Assembly (NCBI GenBank): GCA_018432235.1
Contig: JAHDLO010000005.1
Location: 1-64,000 of the forward strand
Source of the DNA: Clostridiaceae bacterium
GTDB taxonomy: Bacteria; Bacillota; Clostridia; Peptostreptococcales; Natronincolaceae
DNA length: 64,000 nucleotides
Direction of reading: 5' to 3'
The notes below the pieces were generated by a model. The model saw nothing but the letters and a program-made list of their open reading frames with translations. It was not told the DNA's origin and ran no database searches. Shown piece after piece: positions 53,685 to 61,890 of this stretch (its first letter is position 1; each line of letters opens with the position of its first letter). A program made the position numbers and the translations under genes.

Positions 53685-54653
53685 GCTAAAAATTTTCATC
53701 ATGTCACCGCCATATTCAATACCTGCAGCTCTGCCAACATCCTCCAATAATATTCTGCCACTGGAGAGCTCTAGAAGGTGAATGTAAAGCTTGCCCTTAA
53801 GGCATTCCTCCACCAGCGGCACCATTTTGCCATCCCTCGGCCCCCTGCATAATATAAAGTCCTTAGTATCAGCTTCCGATTTTATATAGAGCTTATATTT
53901 ATCATTTTCAAACTCCAATAAAACATCCCTTCCCAGAGGATTAATTTTAGCCTTGGAGCCCTTCATAGTTGTAAAGCTGATAAAGTTATTATTATGCCAC
54001 AAGCCCACTAAAAAGCCGCGGAAGCTTCCAAATAAAAGGGGCACCTTGCCTATTGAACAGCTGAGAGCCACCGTTGGATTAGAAAAGCTATTGGATTGCA
54101 GCCAAATCCAGGAGTAAGGGAAGGCTCTCCCCCAATTTTTTTCTACATAGCCCCTGCCGCTGCTAAAGCTATAGCATTTATTATCGATTAAAAGCTCTCC
54201 CTCAACCTGTAACCCCATAGCACAAACCTGACTATAGCATTGCATAAAGGGAATAAAGTTAAAGATACCCATACTGCCGGGAGAATATTTACTATCCTGC
54301 CACTTAGAGATTTGAGTAAAATTAAGGGTACCCTTAATATGTTGATCCTTTGAGGTTATATCCAATTTAAGCGCCTCTAGAGAGAAATAATTCTTACCGA
54401 TAGATATGCTGAAGGGGTCTTGCTCAGCAGTGAAGTTGCTGGTTGGAAATCTATGATAATGATATTTGGTCTGTGGACCGTTGAGTACCTGAATAAAGCT
54501 GTGAGCATCTTTTTTACGCCTACCCCCAGTAATGCCAGGGATAAATGAAAAGGTATTTCCGTCAGAATCCGTCACCTTAAAGTACCAACCCTCAAATATA
54601 TTCCAGGGGTGTCTTCCGTGGTATAGGTCGGGGTTAAGCATCTGTTTCAGCAT
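53673..54653 (-). CDS. Tocopherol-cyclase-like protein
   Basis: The 326-residue protein matches the tocopherol cyclase-like family. FEGWYFKVTD lies near the N-terminus, GYVEKNWGRAFPYSWIWLQS near residue 170, and GRAAGIEYGGDMM at the end. True tocopherol synthesis is not expected in an anaerobe, so it likely binds or modifies another lipid. The start at 54653 follows AGGAGG on the minus strand. There are no obvious membrane segments. Confidence 0.8.
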   Translation of the reverse strand: MLKQMLNPDLYHGRHPWNIFEGWYFKVTDSDGNTFSFIPGITGGRRKKDAHSFIQVLNGPQTKYHYHRFPTSNFTAEQDPFSISIGKNYFSLEALKLDITSKDQHIKGTLNFTQISKWQDSKYSPGSMGIFNFIPFMQCYSQVCAMGLQVEGELLIDNKCYSFSSGRGYVEKNWGRAFPYSWIWLQSNSFSNPTVALSCSIGKVPLLFGSFRGFLVGLWHNNNFISFTTMKGSKAKINPLGRDVLLEFENDKYKLYIKSEADTKDFILCRGPRDGKMVPLVEECLKGKLYIHLLELSSGRILLEDVGRAAGIEYGGDMMKIFSKKK

Positions 54654-54764
54654 AAATATTCCTCCTGTCAGAGTAGTGATTTAGAAAAGCCTGTGCTATA
54701 ATTGTAGAGAATTATTATGCCATAAAGACGATATATAATATTCATAATGGAGGGGATTACTTAT

Positions 54765-55295
54765 ATGGGAGTTACCATACATCAGATATCCATGCAGGAT
54801 GCAAAGGAAATCTTGGAATTCGAAATAAATAATAGAGAATTCTTTGAGGCCAGTTTGCCAGCCAGAAATGAGAGCTTCTTTACCTTGTACAATATTAAGA
54901 AGTCCATTGAAGAAGCAGAAAGGGATGCTGAAAAGGACCTCTGCTATATGTATATCATACGAAATGATGAGGGTGAAATAGTTGGAAGAATAAATTTATT
55001 TTCAATTATTAGAGGAATATTTAAAAAATCAGAGCTGGGTTACAGAGTTGGAGAAAGGCATAATGGACAGGGCTATGCCACAAGGGCCGTTGCTCTTGCT
55101 GTAAAGGAGGCTTTTCAATACCACGGATTACATAGGATAGAGGCTTCAACGGACCCGGGAAATAGAGGCTCTCAAATCGTGCTGATAAAAAATGGGTTTC
55201 AATTTGTAGGAAGAGCCCAACAGTATATTTATGTGAATGGTAAATGGCATGATTCGATTCATTTTGAGCGATTAAAATTTGACGAAGGAATTTAA
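54765..55295 (+). CDS. GNAT acetyltransferase, RimJ/RimL type
   Basis: The 176-residue protein has the RimJ/RimL pattern: IVGRINLFSI, KKSELGYRVGERHNGQGYATRAV and RIEASTDPGNRGSQIVLIKNGF. It acetylates a protein N-terminus or small molecule. The ATG at 54765 is chosen because the ATGGAGGGG upstream at 54747 looks like the ribosome binding site itself. The target is not known. Confidence 0.85.
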   Translation: MGVTIHQISMQDAKEILEFEINNREFFEASLPARNESFFTLYNIKKSIEEAERDAEKDLCYMYIIRNDEGEIVGRINLFSIIRGIFKKSELGYRVGERHNGQGYATRAVALAVKEAFQYHGLHRIEASTDPGNRGSQIVLIKNGFQFVGRAQQYIYVNGKWHDSIHFERLKFDEGI

Positions 55296-55303
55296 CCCCA
55301 ATC

Positions 55304-55332
55304 TTGAAAAAAAATTTTCCGTCTGATACAAT
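55304..55332 (+). promoter_or_regulatory. Promoter of the fluoride-riboswitch transcript
   Basis: TTGAAA (55304-55309), a 17-base spacer and TACAAT (55327-55332) with extended TG. Transcription would start near 55339, just before the aptamer. Confidence 0.8.
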
Positions 55333-55345
55333 GAATATATCATAT

Positions 55346-55403
55346 GAAGATGGTGATGGAGTTCACCCTTAACCACTGTTAAATCAGTTAATGACTCCTA
55401 CAG
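55346..55403 (+). ncRNA. Fluoride riboswitch (crcB RNA) aptamer
   Basis: The core GGTGATGGAGTTCACC (55352-55367), the ACTG/CAGT helix and the ending TTAATGACTCCTAC (55388-55401) match the fluoride riboswitch consensus. It senses fluoride and normally turns on exporter genes. It lies before a cation/proton antiporter. Confidence 0.9.
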
Positions 55404-55434
55404 GACAGCTTTTTTGTCCTGTAGGGGTTTTTTT
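55395..55434 (+). terminator. Expression-platform terminator of the fluoride riboswitch
   Basis: CCTACAGGAC (55397-55406) pairs with GTCCTGTAGG (55416-55425), followed by seven T residues. The left arm overlaps the last aptamer strand, so fluoride binding would prevent termination. Confidence 0.88.
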
Positions 55435-55477
55435 GATACTACGTTGAAATAATATAAGTAGGGAGGTCGTTCAAGAT

Positions 55478-56653
55478 ATGGCTTTTAGTTTGGCACTGAT
55501 CATACTTGTCGGTTTACTGATGAATCGACTATTTACAAAAATACATCTACCGGGTTTATTGGGGATGTTACTTCTGGGGGTTATCATAGGACCCTATGGA
55601 CTAAACCTATTGGATGAAAAATTAATATATATTTCGGCAGATTTAAGGAAGATAGCCTTAATAGTGATACTTTTAAGAGCAGGACTAGGCATTAAAAGGG
55701 ATACCCTGAATATGGTGGGCAAATATGCCTTTAGGCTTAGCTTTATACCGGGTGTAGTAGAGGGCATGACAATTCTATTTGTAGGCAGTAGCTTCTTGGG
55801 AATACCAAGGCTGGAAGCAGGTATTCTGGGCTTTATCATAGCGGCTGTTTCTCCTGCTGTGGTGGTTCCTTCAATGCTTGAGCTGATACAGCAAAGCAAG
55901 GGAGAAAAAAAGGGAATACCGACAATTATACTGGCAGGGGCCTCTATTGATGATGTTGTGGCAATCACAATTTTTTCGGCGTTGCTGGGGGTCTATGGGG
56001 GAAAGAATATCAATCTTTTTAGGCAGCTATTTAGCATTCCCCTATCAATCATACTTGGCATACTGTTGGGATTATTTGCTGCAGCTATATTTATATATAT
56101 TTTCAATCACTATACCATAAGAGATACAAAAAAGGCGCTAATGCTTATAGGAGCCGCCATACTATTGACAACCCTTGAAGAGGTTGCTGCCAATATAATA
56201 CCTGTAGCCAGCCTATTAGGGGTGATGACCATAGGCTTTGTGCTATTGGAGAAAAAACCGACGATAGCTATGCGGCTTTCCTCAAAATTCAATAAAATAT
56301 GGGTATTTGCAGAGCTGCTTTTATTTGTATTAGTTGGTGCTCAGGTGAATATATATGTGGCAGCAGATGCGGGGATTATAGGCCTTATCATCATTTTATT
56401 GGGGCTTATAGCCAGAAGCCTTGGCGTATATATGTCCCTATGGGGTTCAAATCTCAACGATAAGGAAAAGCTCTTTTGTATCATTTCGTATATACCAAAG
56501 GCCACGGTTCAGGCTGCAATAGGGGCAGTGCCGCTGGCAGCGGGAGTTGAGTCGGGAGAACTGATTTTGGCTCTGGCTGTGCTGTCAATAGTAATTACAG
56601 CACCCTTGGGGGCTATAGGCATCAAGGTAGCAGGAAAGCATCTTTTAGAATAG
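55478..56653 (+). CDS. Cation:proton antiporter (CPA family), fluoride-regulated
   Basis: The 391-residue membrane protein has about 12 segments with the CPA motif GASIDDVVAITIFSA, where two aspartates bind the ion, and LPGLLGMLLLGVIIGPYGL. Antiporters of this kind are known under fluoride riboswitches and are thought to ease fluoride stress. Ion selectivity cannot be assigned. GGGAGG precedes the ATG. Confidence 0.88.
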   Translation: MAFSLALIILVGLLMNRLFTKIHLPGLLGMLLLGVIIGPYGLNLLDEKLIYISADLRKIALIVILLRAGLGIKRDTLNMVGKYAFRLSFIPGVVEGMTILFVGSSFLGIPRLEAGILGFIIAAVSPAVVVPSMLELIQQSKGEKKGIPTIILAGASIDDVVAITIFSALLGVYGGKNINLFRQLFSIPLSIILGILLGLFAAAIFIYIFNHYTIRDTKKALMLIGAAILLTTLEEVAANIIPVASLLGVMTIGFVLLEKKPTIAMRLSSKFNKIWVFAELLLFVLVGAQVNIYVAADAGIIGLIIILLGLIARSLGVYMSLWGSNLNDKEKLFCIISYIPKATVQAAIGAVPLAAGVESGELILALAVLSIVITAPLGAIGIKVAGKHLLE

Positions 56654-56665
56654 GGAGGAAACGGG

Positions 56666-56998
56666 ATGCAGGAAATGACATTACAGCAAATGAGAAGGAT
56701 AGTTGACGACTACATCGGCCAATTTCAAGAGGGTTATTTCAGCCCTCTGGCCTTAATGGCCAGATTGACGGAGGAGGTAGGAGAGCTGGCAAGAGAAATA
56801 AACCATTATCACGGTGAAAAGCCAAAACGAGAGGATGAGCCTGAAAATTCAATTGAAATGGAATTGGCGGACTGTCTTTTTATACTGTTATGCTTTGCAA
56901 ACTCATTAGAGCTTGACATAGAAGGGGCGTTTCAAAGGATGATGGAAAAATTCAATACCAGAGATGCAAATCGATGGACAAGAAAAAATAATTTGTAA
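56666..56998 (+). CDS. MazG-like nucleotide pyrophosphohydrolase (YpjD type)
   Basis: The 110-residue all-alpha protein has the MazG metal-binding pattern EEVGELAREI and, later, ELADCLFILL. It hydrolyses nucleoside triphosphates, probably abnormal ones. Size is close to Bacillus YpjD. It begins 12 bases after the antiporter gene with TAGGGAGG, so it is likely read from the fluoride-controlled transcript. Confidence 0.85.
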   Translation: MQEMTLQQMRRIVDDYIGQFQEGYFSPLALMARLTEEVGELAREINHYHGEKPKREDEPENSIEMELADCLFILLCFANSLELDIEGAFQRMMEKFNTRDANRWTRKNNL

Positions 56999-56999
56999 T

Positions 57000-57013
57000 G
57001 TGAGTTGAATCAA
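57000..57013 (+). promoter_or_regulatory. FNR/HcpR-like operator upstream of the RIC gene
   Basis: GTGA-GTTGAA-TCAA resembles the hcp operators (GTGA-N6-TCAA/C). With a TATGAT -10 at 57036-57041, the start site would be near 57048 and the dyad centred at about -41.5. The symmetry is weaker than at hcp. Confidence 0.45.
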
Positions 57014-57079
57014 AGAAATTAAACTAAACCTATTATATGATACTCCTATACCAGAAAAGAAAAAATAGGAGGGTGTCAT

Positions 57080-57790
57080 ATGAAGGAATTTAAGGGCAAT
57101 GAAGCAATCGGTGAAGTGGTGGCAAGCCTGCCAAAGGCTGCAGAAATTTTTAAGGAATATAAAATTGATTTCTGCTGTGGTGGAAACAGAATCCTCAGCA
57201 GTGTGGCAGCTGAGGAGAATATTCCTCTGGAAAAGCTGTTGGAGGAATTGATGGCGGCTCAGCAGCAGCTTGAGACAATGGTGACTGAGGAGAAGGATTT
57301 TAATACTATGGGCTATGGTCAGTTAATTGACTATATCGTAAGTACGCATCATGCATATCTGGTTAGAGAGCTGCCTAAGCTCAGGGACCTTATAGGCAAA
57401 ATACTAAGGGTTCATGGACAGCAGCATCCTGAGCTTTCAAGAATTCATAAACTGTTTCATAATCTGGAGACAGAGCTGGAGCAGCACATGATTAAGGAGG
57501 AGGAAATCCTATTTCCATTGGCAAAGGCTTATGAAGCAAAACCAGCACAAAGACTTTTAATGGAAATCTATAGAGTGAATGCAGAGCTGGAAGAAGAGCA
57601 TGAAGGTGCAGGAGATATATTGAAGGCGCTAAGGGCGCTGACTAACAATTATATGCCGCCTGCAGATGGCTGTGGCAGCTACGTATTGACCTATAAAGGG
57701 CTAGAAGCCCTAGAATGGGATTTATTTCAGCATATTCATCTGGAAAACAATATACTGTTTCCCAGACTGGCGGAAGAGTCACTGATATAA
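57080..57790 (+). CDS. ric: Iron-sulfur cluster repair di-iron protein (RIC/ScdA/YtfE)
   Basis: The 236-residue protein has the N-terminal DFCCGGN motif of the ScdA_N domain and a C-terminal hemerythrin-like domain. The latter has HH and ExxxH-type ligands (STHHAYL, EQHMIKEEEIL, EEEHEGAG, HIHLENNILFPR). It repairs clusters damaged by NO or oxidants in the cytoplasm. GGAGGG precedes the ATG. It probably shares regulation with hcp. Confidence 0.92.
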   Translation: MKEFKGNEAIGEVVASLPKAAEIFKEYKIDFCCGGNRILSSVAAEENIPLEKLLEELMAAQQQLETMVTEEKDFNTMGYGQLIDYIVSTHHAYLVRELPKLRDLIGKILRVHGQQHPELSRIHKLFHNLETELEQHMIKEEEILFPLAKAYEAKPAQRLLMEIYRVNAELEEEHEGAGDILKALRALTNNYMPPADGCGSYVLTYKGLEALEWDLFQHIHLENNILFPRLAEESLI

Positions 57791-57824
57791 AAGCCTAAAT
57801 AAAAAGGAACCTCGTAAAATGAAG

Positions 57825-57870
57825 TGCACCCCAAAGGCTAGAAAAAAGCATTTGGGGTGCATCTTTTTAT
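57825..57870. terminator. Bidirectional terminator
   Basis: TGCACCCCAAA (57825-57835) pairs perfectly with TTTGGGGTGCA (57851-57861), extended by GGC/GC, followed by TCTTTTTATTT. It separates converging ric and uppP. Confidence 0.85.
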
Positions 57871-58697
57871 TTAAGTAAAGATACTATTATTACAATTGCT
57901 CCAACCGTCCAGGTATAGAAGGAGAAATAATAGAGTTTTTCCTTTTTTATAAAGTTTATGAGGGTCCTTATGGCTAATATACCGGCAAGAAAAGCGGATA
58001 AAATACCAGCTAGAAGAATACCGAAGGTGAAGTCCCCCAGACCCATTGCCATCGCGTCCTTAACCTCAAAGACTGTAGCGCCTAAAATAGCCGGTATTGA
58101 GATTAAAAAGGAGAATCTTGTAGCCAGCTCCTTATTAAAGCCTCTAAAAAGAGAGCCTACGATGGTTGAGCCAGATCTTGATATACCAGGTGTGATAGCA
58201 AAGCCTTGAAAAATACCTACTATGGCAGCATCATACCACCGCATCGACTTGATATTCCGTTTACCGCTATTGGCCTTCTCCGCAAACCATAAGAGAGTAC
58301 CGGTTATCAGCAACGATATCCCTATGATGAGTGTTGAGGAATAAAAGCTGGCAAACACGTCCTTAAAGAGTATCCCCATAAGGCCAGTAGGAATTGTAGC
58401 CACAATAATCATGATGCCCAATGTCCTGTACTCGTTGTTTACCCTTAAGCCCTTGCCTGTGATAAGCTCAAAGAGCATCTTTGCAAATTCAACGGTTATC
58501 ATAATGATGTCCTTTGAATATATAAAGAAAACCGACAACAAAGTTCCAAAATGCAACAGTACAGTGAGAAATAGAATTCTATCCTCAGGCACCTTTAAAA
58601 GATGCTGAACTACAGCCAGATGACCGGAGCTGCTGACAGGTAAAAATTCTGTCAAACCCTGTACAATACCTAAGATAATAGCTTTAATAATATTCAC
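57867..58697 (-). CDS. uppP: Undecaprenyl-diphosphatase UppP/BacA
   Basis: The 276-residue membrane protein has the two BacA motifs: LTEFLPVSSSGHLAV near the start and ITPGISRSGSTIVGSLFRG near residue 160. It recycles undecaprenyl pyrophosphate for wall synthesis at the outer face of the membrane. The GTG at 58697 follows GAGGAGGTG on the minus strand. A longer frame would include this site. Confidence 0.95.
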   Translation of the reverse strand: MNIIKAIILGIVQGLTEFLPVSSSGHLAVVQHLLKVPEDRILFLTVLLHFGTLLSVFFIYSKDIIMITVEFAKMLFELITGKGLRVNNEYRTLGIMIIVATIPTGLMGILFKDVFASFYSSTLIIGISLLITGTLLWFAEKANSGKRNIKSMRWYDAAIVGIFQGFAITPGISRSGSTIVGSLFRGFNKELATRFSFLISIPAILGATVFEVKDAMAMGLGDFTFGILLAGILSAFLAGILAIRTLINFIKKEKLYYFSFYTWTVGAIVIIVSLLK

Positions 58698-59038
58698 TTC
58701 TGCACCTCCTCTTTTGATAATATGCCACTGTTTTAGATTATAACACAAAAACGCCTAGAATAGACATATTATAGGATTATAATTATTCTTAATAATTAAG
58801 CATTGGCTATAGGCATGGCGGTGTCAAGAGGTTAAAGTCCAGAGGGATAAAAAAGGTGATATAATAGGATGTATACAGGATATTTTCCGGGAAATAATTG
58901 TACCCCTAAATAAACCTACAATTTGGAAATCTTAAGATTGGCCATTGTAGGCCCAACATAATCCTGCCATAAGGGGTTCAGACTAATCTAAATGCCGATA
59001 TAGGGACTATTGACCATAAAGGAGAGTGCTATGATTAA
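58698..59038 (+). other. Gap between uppP and the M20 gene
   Basis: This divergent stretch of about 340 bases has no gene. It contains an extended -10, TGATATAAT, at 58857-58865 with no clear -35. A leader of about 170 bases to the M20 gene would follow. I recognise no riboswitch in it. Confidence 0.4.
58857..58865 (+). promoter_or_regulatory. Extended -10 promoter, probable M20 gene promoter
   Basis: TGATATAAT is a perfect extended -10 hexamer with TG. It faces the amidohydrolase gene. Confidence 0.45.
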
Positions 59039-60262
59039 ATGATGGAATATAATGATATTATTGGGGAGATTGATCAGATTGTGGATTGGTTAATCCATGT
59101 GAGGAGAGATTTTCACATGCATCCAGAGCTTTCAACGGAAGAGTTTCATACAAAGCAAAAGATTAAAGCGTTCTTAAAGGAAATGGGTATCCCATTTAGA
59201 GAATTTGAACAGCATAATGGCATTGAGGCCCTTATAGAGGGGGGGCTAGAAGGCAAAACCGTAGCCCTAAGGGCAGACATGGATGCTTTGCCCATTACAG
59301 ATATCAAGGAAGTGCCTTATAAGTCAAGAGAATTAGGAAAAATGCATGCATGTGGCCATGATGCCCACATGACGGTTCAACTGGGAGCAGCAAAAATACT
59401 GAAGAAAAACAGCCATCTACTAAAGGGGAATGTAAAGCTGATATTTCAGCCTGCTGAGGAAACGGTGGGGGGAGCAAAGCCCATGATAGCAGATGGGGTG
59501 TTGGAAAATCCAGTGGTGGATATGATTTTTGGATTGCATGTATCACCTGATATTAATTCAGGCAGTATTGGTGTGAGATATGGTCAGATGAATGCCTCAT
59601 CCGATGCGGTGAAAATGACATTGCAGGGAAAGAGCAGCCATGGTGCTTATCCCCATGAGGGGGTAGATGCCATAGTCATGGCGGGATACGCTATAACGGC
59701 ATTGCAGACCATAGTAAGCAGAAATACTGACCCGAGAGAGGGGGCTGTCGTCACCCTTGGTGTAATCAAAGGTGGAGAATTAGCAAACATTATAGCAGAC
59801 AAGGTAGAGCTGACAGGGACCATAAGAACCCTTGAGGAAAAGCTTCGGACTCAAACTCTGGAACGAATACAGCAGCTGATGAAGGGAATATCTGAGAGTA
59901 TGGGGGGAGAATGCGAGGTAGAGCTACAGGAGGGCTATCCTACCCTTATAAACCATAAAGAGGCAGTAGACATAGTAAAGGAAAACGGCATAAAGTTGTT
60001 GGGGGTAGAGCGGGTTTTTATACTAGATAAAGCCAGTATGGGGGTAGAGGATTTTGCTTACTTCCTTCAGCAGGTACCGGGAGCTTTTTTCAGGCTGGGT
60101 AGTGGCAACCCAGAGAAGAATGCAAGCTATCCTGGGCATAACAATAGGTTTGATGTAGACGAGAATTGCCTGGCAATAGGGGTTAAGCTTCAGGTGATGA
60201 ATGTCCTGCGGTTCTTAAATGATGAACACGGGTTTGCTGGGCATAAGGATGGGTATATATAA
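59039..60262 (+). CDS. M20-family amidohydrolase (hippurate/IAA-amino acid hydrolase type)
   Basis: The 407-residue enzyme has the M20D motifs RRDFHMHPELS, ALRADMDALPI, MHACGHDAHM and FQPAEETVGGAKPMI, which include the metal-binding His, Asp and Glu. It cleaves amide bonds such as N-acyl amino acids. The exact substrate is unknown. ATG at 59039 or 59042 could start it, both after AAAGGAGAG. Confidence 0.88.
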   Translation: MMEYNDIIGEIDQIVDWLIHVRRDFHMHPELSTEEFHTKQKIKAFLKEMGIPFREFEQHNGIEALIEGGLEGKTVALRADMDALPITDIKEVPYKSRELGKMHACGHDAHMTVQLGAAKILKKNSHLLKGNVKLIFQPAEETVGGAKPMIADGVLENPVVDMIFGLHVSPDINSGSIGVRYGQMNASSDAVKMTLQGKSSHGAYPHEGVDAIVMAGYAITALQTIVSRNTDPREGAVVTLGVIKGGELANIIADKVELTGTIRTLEEKLRTQTLERIQQLMKGISESMGGECEVELQEGYPTLINHKEAVDIVKENGIKLLGVERVFILDKASMGVEDFAYFLQQVPGAFFRLGSGNPEKNASYPGHNNRFDVDENCLAIGVKLQVMNVLRFLNDEHGFAGHKDGYI

Positions 60263-60312
60263 AACAAGCCAACACCAAGGCAGCGCAGATACAGGCTAGA
60301 CATAGAAATAGG

Positions 60313-60345
60313 GCTTTCTAATAGAGATTAGAAGGCTTTATTTTT
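60313..60345 (+). terminator. Terminator after the M20 gene
   Basis: GCTTTCTAAT (60313-60322) pairs with ATTAGAAGGC (60327-60336), ten positions with one G-U over AGAG, then TTTATTTTTT. Confidence 0.8.
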
Positions 60346-60415
60346 TGAAGGCATTCAATCAAGAATATATCGTATATAGTAAAACAAAGCCATAAGAAAA
60401 ATGGAGGGAAGAAAA

Positions 60416-61858
60416 ATGAAAGGCCATAGGCTATACATTGACGGAGAATGGGTTCTATCAGACAGTGAAGCGTTTTTTGATGTAGTGAATCCATCGACTG
60501 GGCTAGTGATCGGGAGGATGTCAAAGGCAGGTGCTGATGAGACAAAAAGGGCTATTGATGCCGCAGCAGAGGCCTATAAAAAATGGTCCGTAACTCCTCC
60601 CAATGAAAGAGGTGCCATACTTAGGAGAGCGTATGAGCTATTGATGGAGAATAAAAGAGAGATTGCAGAGGCAATGACTCTGGAGCAGGGCAAGCCATTG
60701 AAGGAGGCAGAGGGGGAGGTGGCCTATGCTGCCAGCTTTTTTGAATGGTACGCTGAAGAAGCAAAAAGAATATATGGAGAAACCATACCTTCATGGTATA
60801 TGAATAAGAGAATAATGGTATTGAGGCAACCCATAGGCGTTGTTGCGGCAATTACGCCGTGGAACTTTCCTGCTGCTATGGTAACCAGAAAAATTGCCCC
60901 CGCCCTGGCGGCAGGCTGCACAGTTGTACTTAAGCCGGCGACACAGACCCCTATTACAGCAGTAAGAATTATGGCACTGCTGGAACAGGCAGGATTACCT
61001 AAGGGCGTGGTAAATTTAGTTGCAGGGCCTGCCAATGACATAGGTGAAGCATTAATGAAGGACACTAGGGTTAAGAAGCTTACCTTTACAGGCTCAACAG
61101 AGGTTGGCAAGCTCTTGATGCAGCAGGCAGCATCTACAGTAAAAAAGGTTTCGCTGGAGCTGGGTGGCCATGCACCGATGGTAGTTTTTGAGGATGCAGA
61201 TTTAGATAAGGCAGTAGAGGGAGCAATTGCAACAAAGCTTAGAAATTGCGGACAGACCTGCATATCTACCAATCGCTTTTATATACAAGAAAGTATTAGC
61301 CAGGAATTTATTAAGCGGCTGGCAGAGAGGCTAAAGACTATGAAGCTGGGGGATGGCTTTGAAGAAGACACTGATATAGGCCCCCTAATCGATAATAAAA
61401 GCTACTTAAAAGTGAAGCATCACATAGAGGATGCACTGAAAAAGGGAGCTGTTCTTGAATATGGCGGAGGTTTAAAGCATGTAGGAGCTACAGAAAATGG
61501 CGGATACTTTATAGAGCCAACCATTATCTCCGGCATTTGTAAGGATATGATCATTAGCACAGAGGAAACCTTTGGACCTGTTATACCTATACTAACCTTT
61601 AAAACGGAGGAGGAGGTAATATTGGCAGCCAATGATACAAATTACGGACTGGCGGCGTATTTGTTTACCGAATCCTTAGCTAGATCCATGAGGGTGTCAG
61701 AGGCACTGGAATTTGGGATAATTGGTGTCAATGATGGCAGACCGTCTACAGCCCAAGCGCCCTTTGGTGGTATGAAGGAAAGTGGAATAGGTAGAGAGGG
61801 AGGAAAATACGGTTTAGAGGAGTTTTTGGAAACGAAGTTTATCTCTATGGCGCTATAA
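60416..61858 (+). CDS. gabD: NAD(P)-dependent aldehyde dehydrogenase, GabD type
   Basis: The 480-residue enzyme has EQGKPLKEAEGEVAYAASF, AITPWNFPAAM, FTGSTEVGK, LELGGHAPM and the catalytic cysteine in NCGQTCISTNRF. The pattern fits succinate-semialdehyde dehydrogenase. It would oxidise an aldehyde to an acid. ATG 60416 follows GGAGGG. It could relate to the CoA-transferase operon at 40193-42558 if a hydroxybutyrate-type pathway exists. Confidence 0.9.
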   Translation: MKGHRLYIDGEWVLSDSEAFFDVVNPSTGLVIGRMSKAGADETKRAIDAAAEAYKKWSVTPPNERGAILRRAYELLMENKREIAEAMTLEQGKPLKEAEGEVAYAASFFEWYAEEAKRIYGETIPSWYMNKRIMVLRQPIGVVAAITPWNFPAAMVTRKIAPALAAGCTVVLKPATQTPITAVRIMALLEQAGLPKGVVNLVAGPANDIGEALMKDTRVKKLTFTGSTEVGKLLMQQAASTVKKVSLELGGHAPMVVFEDADLDKAVEGAIATKLRNCGQTCISTNRFYIQESISQEFIKRLAERLKTMKLGDGFEEDTDIGPLIDNKSYLKVKHHIEDALKKGAVLEYGGGLKHVGATENGGYFIEPTIISGICKDMIISTEETFGPVIPILTFKTEEEVILAANDTNYGLAAYLFTESLARSMRVSEALEFGIIGVNDGRPSTAQAPFGGMKESGIGREGGKYGLEEFLETKFISMAL

Positions 61859-61890
61859 AATAAAGCTCAGCATATGCTGAGCTTTATTTT
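61857..61890. terminator. Perfect palindromic terminator shared by two genes
   Basis: A 34-bp perfect palindrome centred at 61873/61874, with arms of 17 bases, contains AAAGCTCAGCAT/ATGCTGAGCTTT and ends in TTTT on each strand. It includes the stop codons of both converging genes. Confidence 0.85.
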
